Assembly: GCA_963931105.1 (NCBI GenBank)
Contig: OZ007004.1
Location: 806,001 to 870,000, forward strand
Reading direction: 5' to 3'
Length of the DNA stretch: 64,000 nucleotides
DNA from: UMGS1590 sp900552455
Lineage (GTDB): Bacteria; Bacillota; Peptococcia; Peptococcales; Peptococcaceae
Part shown: piece by piece, positions 8,140 to 14,366 of the stretch
How positions within the stretch are numbered: position 1 is the first letter of the stretch
Layout: the number at the start of each line of letters is the position of its first letter
The notes under the pieces: model-generated
The model's input: only the letters and a program-made list of their open reading frames with translations
What the model was told of the DNA's origin: nothing
Database searches by the model: none
Program-made: the position numbers and the translations under genes

Positions 8140-8193
8140 GTGTAAAACGCTACAATAATAAAAGGAAAGAATGTAGCTGAAGCTATGTTTAGA

Positions 8194-9696
8194 TTAGAAC
8201 AAGCCGAAGACAATCTTAGCGAAGTTATAACCGATAAAGGTATAAAGCACCCAAGCGACGAGCAGCATTGGCAACGCACAGGTTTCAATCTGTTTAAAAG
8301 TAATCTTGTCCTTTTGGCCGTGCAGCATCGCAGCGTATGGGGACCCGGCCGGAGTGGCTCCAGTAACGAAAACAACCATACAGATACTCATACACACAGC
8401 GATCATCGGAACATTAGGATACATATCCTGGAAAGCCAACGCCACCGGAATTAAAATGCTAGCCATGCCGGCATTATTAGCAAAGTTTGCAGTAATTAAA
8501 GCTACAATCAGAAGAATACCGACAAAGACAAAATCTGGTTTGTTACCAAGGATAGGGGTCATCGTCTGAACGATAAATTCTTTCAGGCCAGTTTGAGGCT
8601 GAGCAACCGAGTTGCAAACATACACAGCTGCAGCAACGATAAAAATAATATCCCAGGATACAGAAGTCTTTGCTATCGCACGCCAGTTTAACATTGGGCT
8701 GCCTTCGAAGCGCAAAATCATCAACACAATGATGCAAAATGCAAGCGCGCCGATGGTACCATAAGAGCTAAGCGCCTGAGTAAGCGCCCATTCTTTTGGC
8801 ATAAAGCTTGGAGCAAGCGCCATGATGATGAAAAGCAAGCAAGCGATGAGCGTCGCTTTTTGCTGAATATTCATTGGAGGTAACGGCGTTTTAGTAAACT
8901 GTTCCGGAGTAACATCACGCATCTTGGTAATATCTGGACGCAAAATAAACTTCACGAAAAGCAAGAAGAATAACATCATCAAAATAGAAAAGCTCAAGTT
9001 ATAAACAATGTAGCCTGCATAACTTACAGGAATTGAAGAAGCGCTCGTAAAAACACCAGTAATAACAAGTGCAGCACCCTTGAAAGGGAACATCGGCTGA
9101 CCAAGTGCGGCAGCAAAATAGATGCCAAACGTGGCGATCCAGTAAATCTTGTCTTTTGAAGTGTATCCAAAGGTGCTCAACGCTTCAAATGTTAGCGGCC
9201 AAAGGATCAGCAAAGATGCAACAGGAATTGTAAAACCAGCGATAAAGTACGCACAGAAAAACAGGATAAATAAGAATACATAAGGACGTCCAGTAATGAT
9301 CTTTCTGGAGAGGAAGAAACGCGCCAGATATTTTGTGCAACCGGCGTATTCTACAGCACCAAAAAGCACCATACTCAAAATAACAGTGATAACGATATCG
9401 CCGCCAATAGCGTTGAGGAAAACAGTCTTCACTGCGTTGTAGCCCACCACTTCTTCTCCTAGAAAACCAGAATAAAGTGCGAACAGCATCAAGCCAAGAA
9501 TACTCGGCCAGATATTATCAATGGTCGACCAAAGATAAACCATGCCAAGCAGAATACCTGCAACCCACATGCCTGTCTCAGTGATTGGTTCAAATGGTCC
9601 CAACTGAGGAAATCCAATCATGATCAGCAAACCGATGACCACATGAATCCAGTAAGTTGGTTTTGTTTTAGAAACCTTCTTAGTTTCCGAACTCAT
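8194..9696 (-). CDS. SLC13/DASS family anion permease
   Basis: The protein has 500 residues and about a dozen membrane helices. It contains the DASS-type substrate and sodium segments, including NFANNAGMASILIPVALAF around residue 425 and FVTGATPAGSPYAAM near 465. The family imports dicarboxylates, sulfate or related anions. The start at 9696 (MSSETKK) follows AAGAGGTG at good spacing, so the 13-residue upstream extension is dropped. It is the last gene of an operon with an AprA-like flavoprotein and an AprB-like ferredoxin, so it probably brings in the electron acceptor or substrate that the flavoprotein acts on. The exact anion cannot be told from sequence. Confidence 0.85.
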   Translation of the reverse strand: MSSETKKVSKTKPTYWIHVVIGLLIMIGFPQLGPFEPITETGMWVAGILLGMVYLWSTIDNIWPSILGLMLFALYSGFLGEEVVGYNAVKTVFLNAIGGDIVITVILSMVLFGAVEYAGCTKYLARFFLSRKIITGRPYVFLFILFFCAYFIAGFTIPVASLLILWPLTFEALSTFGYTSKDKIYWIATFGIYFAAALGQPMFPFKGAALVITGVFTSASSIPVSYAGYIVYNLSFSILMMLFFLLFVKFILRPDITKMRDVTPEQFTKTPLPPMNIQQKATLIACLLFIIMALAPSFMPKEWALTQALSSYGTIGALAFCIIVLMILRFEGSPMLNWRAIAKTSVSWDIIFIVAAAVYVCNSVAQPQTGLKEFIVQTMTPILGNKPDFVFVGILLIVALITANFANNAGMASILIPVALAFQDMYPNVPMIAVCMSICMVVFVTGATPAGSPYAAMLHGQKDKITFKQIETCALPMLLVAWVLYTFIGYNFAKIVFGLF

Positions 9697-9787
9697 AATA
9701 CACACCTCTTTTTTATCGTACAAACGAACGCACATACGCTACGTTCATCATTATTTCATCTTCATTATTATTGACTATTAGAGGAAA

Positions 9788-9828
9788 AATATTTGTGCAG
9801 CAGCGCATGAGCGTGCTGCACAGATATT
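9788..9828 (-). other. Intergenic stem-loop between flavoprotein and permease genes
   Basis: AATATCTGTGCAGCACGC and GCGCTGCTGCACAAATATT form a long, nearly perfect stem with a 4-nt loop, but no T-run follows. It may stabilise or process the mRNA between the two cistrons, or act as weak attenuation. Confidence 0.5.
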
Positions 9829-9843
9829 ACCAAACGATACCAC

Positions 9844-11523
9844 TTAAGCTCTCTTAATGCGATCACGATAAGCCAATACAGGCTTTCCGTCTTCCAGATG
9901 GATCGTCTGGAATTTGTTATTCAGCAACGGATTAGTGAACGTATAATCAGCGCGATGCGAAAGACCTCGACTTTCCTTGCGATTTTCACAGCAAAGGAAG
10001 GCAGCCATACCAAGATCAATAAGATCCATAACTTCTAACGCGCGCATTAACTCGTGGGAATTAGACGCTTTCAGCTCTGCCGTTGCATATTTTTTGAGAT
10101 CGCCAAGATATTTATAGCCAGCACGCATCAACGACTCAGAACGCACGCCCTTGACACTCAGGTATTTATCCATAATCTGATTGAGTGTTGAATTAACTTC
10201 AAACCATCCAGCGCCGACTTCTCTGCCCATAACGCTGGCGATCCAATCCGTTTTTTCTTTAATGATAGGCAAAGTATCAATATCAACAAAATCTGCGTCC
10301 TTGCTATACGCTGCAGCACTTTCACCAGCGATCATACCGAGCACTGCTGCACCTGTAACAAATCCATTAATGCTGCCAACCATATCCCCTGCCGCATAAA
10401 GGCCAGGCAAACTTGTAGCACCATTCACATCAATATCTGCACCACGACCAACAAAATTGGCTTCATAGGTGCTAAATTCAACCATCTGATGTTTTAGATC
10501 CATGCCTTTCTGATCCAAGTATTCATTGATGGATGAAATCCCTTCAGAAACAAATGCTTCGCGCTGATAAGCAAGATCCTCATCAGAAAGGCAAGCACAG
10601 TTCATATAAACAGGGCCCGTACCATCTTTCATCTTATCAGTGAAAACACTTGGCCAGATGTCAGATGTGACATCTCCCTGTTCACGAGTTGGCTTAATAT
10701 CAAATGGCCCAATTGGCTGACCGTCAATATCAGTGAGCAACCCCATCCAAGTTCCTTTGCCACCACGCTGGAACATAGCAGGGCCAGCATGGACAACCGG
10801 CATATCAAGATTAACTAAATTGGCACCCGCGCGATAAACGATCGCTGCACCAGCACCGTTAGATGGGCAAAGCGCTGCATCGCAAAGGAAGGCAGGATTA
10901 AGATTTGGATACATTCGTGCTGCTCCGCCAGTGGTCATGACAATACTCTTGGCTTGGAAGCAAATAATCTCAGGTTGATCATACTGAGTTGATACGCCAA
11001 TCGCTCCTACTGCCTTGCCATCTTTCACAAGCAGATCAGCAATCGTGACATGGTTAACAATCTCTGCACCCACTTCACGTGCACGCTTGGTCAAACAATC
11101 TTTCTGGTTATGACCATCATATTTCAAATGATAATTTGGTCGGCCAGGCATTGTATGTCCTTCAAAATTCCATTTCCCAGTTGGACGCATATTTATTCCG
11201 TAAGATTCCCATTTCTTTACCACTTCGAACGATCGCTCTAACATTTTAGAAAAAATATTAACATCTTGGTTCGGGCCAACTAAAGTTGCCAGGCATTCCT
11301 GAATCGCAGACTGAAAATCTTCTCCATGCGCCTCTGGAATATAGCACATAAAATGATCATTACCCGTTGCTCCGCAACCAGAATGACGCGTATTTGCTTT
11401 TTCTGCAATCACAACATGTGCACCATTTTCCGCTGCTGCGATAGCTGCCTGCATACCACCAACGCCACCGCCAATAACGAGCACATCTGTCTGGATCGGT
11501 TCCTTATTAATCTTGATCTCCAT
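9844..11523 (-). CDS. FAD-dependent reductase, AprA / fumarate-reductase flavoprotein family
   Basis: The protein has 559 residues. An N-terminal Rossmann FAD site (VLVIGGGVGGMQAAIAAAEN, residues ~10-30) is followed by HSGCGATGNDHF. A C-terminal FAD segment (DVNGATSLPGLYAAGDMVGS) lies near 390. The layout matches the adenylylsulfate reductase alpha / L-aspartate oxidase / fumarate reductase superfamily. No signal peptide or FMN-binding domain is present, so it is cytoplasmic. Its ATG (11523) overlaps the ferredoxin stop as TAATG, and this pairing with a small two-cluster ferredoxin is the AprAB arrangement. The real substrate could be APS, a sulfonate or an unsaturated acid; the DASS permease downstream suggests an imported anion. 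Confidence 0.8.
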   Translation of the reverse strand: MEIKINKEPIQTDVLVIGGGVGGMQAAIAAAENGAHVVIAEKANTRHSGCGATGNDHFMCYIPEAHGEDFQSAIQECLATLVGPNQDVNIFSKMLERSFEVVKKWESYGINMRPTGKWNFEGHTMPGRPNYHLKYDGHNQKDCLTKRAREVGAEIVNHVTIADLLVKDGKAVGAIGVSTQYDQPEIICFQAKSIVMTTGGAARMYPNLNPAFLCDAALCPSNGAGAAIVYRAGANLVNLDMPVVHAGPAMFQRGGKGTWMGLLTDIDGQPIGPFDIKPTREQGDVTSDIWPSVFTDKMKDGTGPVYMNCACLSDEDLAYQREAFVSEGISSINEYLDQKGMDLKHQMVEFSTYEANFVGRGADIDVNGATSLPGLYAAGDMVGSINGFVTGAAVLGMIAGESAAAYSKDADFVDIDTLPIIKEKTDWIASVMGREVGAGWFEVNSTLNQIMDKYLSVKGVRSESLMRAGYKYLGDLKKYATAELKASNSHELMRALEVMDLIDLGMAAFLCCENRKESRGLSHRADYTFTNPLLNNKFQTIHLEDGKPVLAYRDRIKRA

Positions 11524-11768
11524 TATTGTTCCCCTCCTTCTGCTGCTGGGACATCCATGACAAACATCATATGAGACAATGGATAGCGCATCGTGATCGC
11601 GTCTTGTGGACAATCAAGAACGCATGCGCGACAATGCCAGCATTCATCTGGATAACGTACAAGGATTTCATGAGGTTCTGTTTCAGTTTTTTTGAAAACA
11701 TCCATGCAACAACTTTCCACGCAGGTGCCACATTTGATACATTTATTTCTATCGATCACAGGAGGCAT
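11523..11768 (-). CDS. 4Fe-4S ferredoxin, AprB-like partner of the flavoprotein
   Basis: This 81-residue protein has two cluster-binding sets, CIKCGTCVESCC (about residues 10-21) and CWHCRACVLDCP (about 43-54), which bind two [4Fe-4S] clusters. A short C-terminal tail follows (MMFVMDVPAAEGGEQ), much shorter than the tail of sulfate-reducer AprB. It is translationally coupled to the flavoprotein through a TAATG overlap, so it should deliver electrons to that FAD. Being first in the operon, it lies directly behind the candidate LysR-controlled promoter. Confidence 0.88.
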   Translation of the reverse strand: MPPVIDRNKCIKCGTCVESCCMDVFKKTETEPHEILVRYPDECWHCRACVLDCPQDAITMRYPLSHMMFVMDVPAAEGGEQ

Positions 11769-11826
11769 AACGCCACACCTCTTTCATTTTTCATATTTTT
11801 ATCTTGCAAGATCTTTTACATGTCTT

Positions 11827-11894
11827 ATTATAAAGCATTGCTTATGGAATGTATAATATCTGCTTTTTAACGATAGTGTAAGCTATAGCCTTAC
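11827..11894 (-). promoter_or_regulatory. Promoter and candidate LysR box of the ferredoxin-flavoprotein-permease operon
   Basis: On the minus strand TATACA (11855-11850), 17 bp, TATAAT (11832-11827) form a good sigma-A promoter. A near-perfect dyad GTAAGGCTATAGCTTAC lies at 11894-11878. Its centre is about 65 bp upstream of the predicted start, the usual LysR recognition position. The LysR gene at 7114-8028 is the obvious candidate regulator. Confidence 0.55.
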
Positions 11895-11966
11895 GCCCTA
11901 AAAATCTTGGAATTTAGTAAATCAAATCATCACTCCAAAACAAGACCCTATAATAAAAACGAACAT

Positions 11967-12000
11967 AAAAATAGCGTGCCTCTCTTTCGAAAGACACGCT
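11967..12000 (-). terminator. Terminator of the TSUP permease gene
   Basis: AGCGTGTCTTTCG pairs with CGAAAGAGAGGCACGCT on the minus strand, followed by ATTTTTATG, just after the permease stop codon. Confidence 0.75.
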
Positions 12001-12011
12001 TGATATACAAT

Positions 12012-12761
12012 TTACGCCAACACGCCCTGCGCCACCTGCGACATCAGCGAGAGCGCAGAGAAAAGCAGCACGACGTTGACCAGCTGCTGGAAAAACGTGG
12101 TGTTCATCCGCTTCACGAGCCAGGTGCTGACGCGCAGCGCGATGGCGACGGCGACGAGCCCGATGACGATATACGGCAGGCTGGCGATCGTGTAGGAACC
12201 GCTCGCCACATGGCCGAGGGTCGACAGTCCCATGGAAAATGTGCCGCAACCAAACTGCATGACGCGGAACATATCTTTATCGCGGTAACGGTTGCGCGTG
12301 TAGATAACGGTCAACGGACCGCCGCAGCCAAATGCGCCGGAAATAAACCCGGAGCAGACGAGCAGCAGCTTGTGCCATGGGCGCTCCTGAAAGGTGTCGC
12401 GTTTTTTGCCGCGCGAGGTTTCCACCAATCCCTTCACAGCGGTGGCCGCGATGAACACGCTGAGGATCGCTTTTAGCGCCAGCTCTGGCAGATAGTTCAG
12501 CATGATCAGCCCAAACGGCATCCCGATGACGAGATAGAGCACGATATGCGCCAGTTCTTTCCAATGAATGCGGTCGCGCACGCGAAACGCCTGCACGCCA
12601 GACTGCAGCGCTGCGATCAGCACCAGCATCGACACGACGAGATTGAGCGGCAGGAACATGCTCAAAAGCGGCAGCGCGATCACATTTGCCGCGAAGCCAA
12701 TGATCCCCGCCATTGTCATCGCGATCACCATCACCACGCCGTATAAAATCAGTTCGATCAT
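12012..12761 (-). CDS. TSUP family permease (TauE/SafE, sulfite/organosulfur exporter type)
   Basis: The protein has 249 residues and about eight membrane helices with the two-fold repeat of the TauE/SafE family. The first repeat has MAGIIGFAANVIALPLLSMF near residues 18-36; the second has SGFISGAFGCGGPLTVIYTR near 135-155. Family members move sulfite, sulfoacetate or other sulfur or organic anions. It is a separate transcription unit beside the AprAB-like operon, so export of a sulfur oxyanion produced there is possible but unproven. Many TSUP proteins have unrelated roles. Confidence 0.82.
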   Translation of the reverse strand: MIELILYGVVMVIAMTMAGIIGFAANVIALPLLSMFLPLNLVVSMLVLIAALQSGVQAFRVRDRIHWKELAHIVLYLVIGMPFGLIMLNYLPELALKAILSVFIAATAVKGLVETSRGKKRDTFQERPWHKLLLVCSGFISGAFGCGGPLTVIYTRNRYRDKDMFRVMQFGCGTFSMGLSTLGHVASGSYTIASLPYIVIGLVAVAIALRVSTWLVKRMNTTFFQQLVNVVLLFSALSLMSQVAQGVLA

Positions 12762-12884
12762 CGTCCCCGCTCCTTCCGCACAATTATTCTACCATTGTAC
12801 CACGCCACCTGCGCCACGAACATACGCCAGGCTATAGCGAATTTTAATGACCTAATGCCGCATTTTCGCAGGGGATGAAAACAA

Positions 12885-12923
12885 TGTGCGACAAATCGCG
12901 AAAATTTCTCAATTTGTCGCACA
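12885..12923. repeat. Inverted repeat flanking the AAA/DUF4143 gene (downstream copy)
   Basis: The arms TGTGCGACAAAT and ATTTGTCGCACA surround a 15-nt centre. The whole 39 nt, plus a few flanking bases, is repeated identically at 14263-14301 on the other side of the ATPase gene. A further half-site CTGCGACAAA follows at about 12939. Confidence 0.8.
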
Positions 12924-12961
12924 TATCTGCCGGCGATCTGCGACAAAAAGCACACATCGCT

Positions 12962-14185
12962 TCAGGTCAAGGTGATGTCTTTTTTGCCGAGCAGGAAATC
13001 CACGATATTTATGTGGCTGATCCCATCTCGCGAAAAATCAAAGCGGTCTAGCGAAAGCACATACTTCGGCGATGCATCAGTGATCGGTGCAAAAGCGCCA
13101 AATTCGCGCGCGATCGTTTCTCGAGCGTTCAAATAATACGCCACCTGAACAAAGCATTTTCGTCGGCCATCGATCACAACAAAGTCAATCTCGCCCTTAT
13201 AGGTTTTGCCGACAAACACTTCGTAACCACGGCTCACAAGCTCGTTATAGACAACATTTTCCAAAAAGAAAGTGTCTTCAAAATTCACAAGGTTGGTATT
13301 GATCATGCGAAAACCTGTATCAACGGCGTACTGCTTTTCCACATAGCTCATCGCCTGTTTGCCCACGATATTAAATCGTTTCACGCGCGTGATAAGACAG
13401 GCTTTCTCCATGCGGTCCAGATAGCGATAGATCGCAGAGCGATCGATGCTTTCATTGTTCTGCACTTTGAAATACTCGCAAATATTGCGCGCAGAAAACT
13501 CCTTGCCCGCATTCGCCATAACATAACCAGCGATCTTCAGGAGATTTTCGCGATTTGTTCGCTTGGGATCGGTGACAATATCCTTGTCAATAATGCCGCG
13601 ATAGGTCTGCTCCAGATAGGTTTTGATCTCGCGCTCGCCCTCAAAAGCAAAACGCTGTGGCATACCGCCCCATTGGATGTAATCAACAATGAATGCGTCA
13701 GGCGTCACTGACTTGCCTGTCTGCGCGAGATAGTCACACGCTTCGCTGAAAGAAAACGGCATAATGCGAAATTCAATGCAGCGACCGACAAGAAGCGTTG
13801 CCATCTTGCCAGACAGCAGCTTGGAATTACTCCCTGTGACAAAGATTGAGCAATTTTGTGTTGCGCGCAACGAAGCCAGTACTTTTTCAAACTGGCGCAC
13901 GTGCTGAATCTCATCCAGGAAAATATAATATTTCTCACTGTCTGCGATATGTGCCAACACAAATTCGTTGAGCTTTTCCGCCTTGCGAATGTGTTCAAAC
14001 TGAATATCTTCGAAATTCACGCGGACAATATGATCGCTCGCAACGCCGCTCTTCACGATCTCTTCCTCAATCTGAGAAAGCAGCACAGATTTCCCACAGC
14101 GACGAACCCCAGTCAACACCTTGATCAGATCAAGCTTATAAAACGGACGGATTTTTTCCAGATAACGTTCGCGTTTAATATACAT
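12962..14185 (-). CDS. AAA ATPase with C-terminal DUF4143 domain
   Basis: The protein has 407 residues. An AAA_14-type ATPase domain has Walker A GVRRCGKSVLL (about 27-37) and Walker B YYIFLDEIQH (about 88-97). A winged-helix-like middle follows, then a C-terminal DUF4143 region with KGEIDFVVIDGRRKCFVQVA (about 335-355). That segment resembles a PD-(D/E)xK nuclease core, but the expected ExK is QxA, so catalysis is doubtful. The start at 14185 is used because GGAGG lies 7 nt upstream, whereas the GTG 6 nt earlier overlaps it. The gene sits between copies of one inverted repeat, one of which covers its promoter. Cellular role of this family is not established. Confidence 0.82.
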   Translation of the reverse strand: MYIKRERYLEKIRPFYKLDLIKVLTGVRRCGKSVLLSQIEEEIVKSGVASDHIVRVNFEDIQFEHIRKAEKLNEFVLAHIADSEKYYIFLDEIQHVRQFEKVLASLRATQNCSIFVTGSNSKLLSGKMATLLVGRCIEFRIMPFSFSEACDYLAQTGKSVTPDAFIVDYIQWGGMPQRFAFEGEREIKTYLEQTYRGIIDKDIVTDPKRTNRENLLKIAGYVMANAGKEFSARNICEYFKVQNNESIDRSAIYRYLDRMEKACLITRVKRFNIVGKQAMSYVEKQYAVDTGFRMINTNLVNFEDTFFLENVVYNELVSRGYEVFVGKTYKGEIDFVVIDGRRKCFVQVAYYLNARETIAREFGAFAPITDASPKYVLSLDRFDFSRDGISHINIVDFLLGKKDITLT

Positions 14186-14206
14186 GGTCACACCTCCATT
14201 TCTATC

Positions 14207-14248
14207 ATTATATGCGACAAATCACGAAAAAATCAAGATTTGTCGCAC
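14207..14248 (-). promoter_or_regulatory. Promoter of the AAA/DUF4143 gene embedded in an inverted repeat
   Basis: On the minus strand TTGATT (14236-14231), 18 bp, TATAAT (14212-14207) lie 20-25 bp before the gene. The inverted repeat arms GTGCGACAAATC and GATTTGTCGCAT (14248-14211) straddle the -35 and run to the -10. A repressor bound to this dyad would block initiation; the downstream AAA protein is a candidate autoregulator. Confidence 0.6.
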
Positions 14249-14262
14249 GTTCTTTTCAACAA

Positions 14263-14301
14263 TGTGCGACAAATCGCGAAAATTTCTCAATTTGTCGCAC
14301 A
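14263..14301. repeat. Inverted repeat upstream of the AAA/DUF4143 gene, identical to 12885-12923
   Basis: This is an exact copy of the 39-nt dyad found downstream of the gene, with arms TGTGCGACAAAT/ATTTGTCGCACA. It lies 15 bp upstream of the promoter-embedded variant. The gene is therefore bracketed by a ~45-bp direct repeat. Confidence 0.8.
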
Positions 14302-14324
14302 TACCTCCCCGCGCCCGCAAAAGA

Positions 14325-14359
14325 AAAACACGTCTGCCAGATAACAGACGTGTTTTTTT
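14325..14359. terminator. Terminator of the ABC exporter gene
   Basis: AACACGTCTG pairs with CAGACGTGTT with T-runs on both sides, so it could work in either direction. It follows the ABC gene stop by a few bases. Confidence 0.85.
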
Positions 14360-14366
14360 GCAAACG

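Noticed and set aside
12885..14301. CRISPR array suggested by repeated GTGCGACAAAT units
   Set aside because: Only three irregularly spaced dyads with no uniform spacers, flanking a gene; no cas genes nearby.
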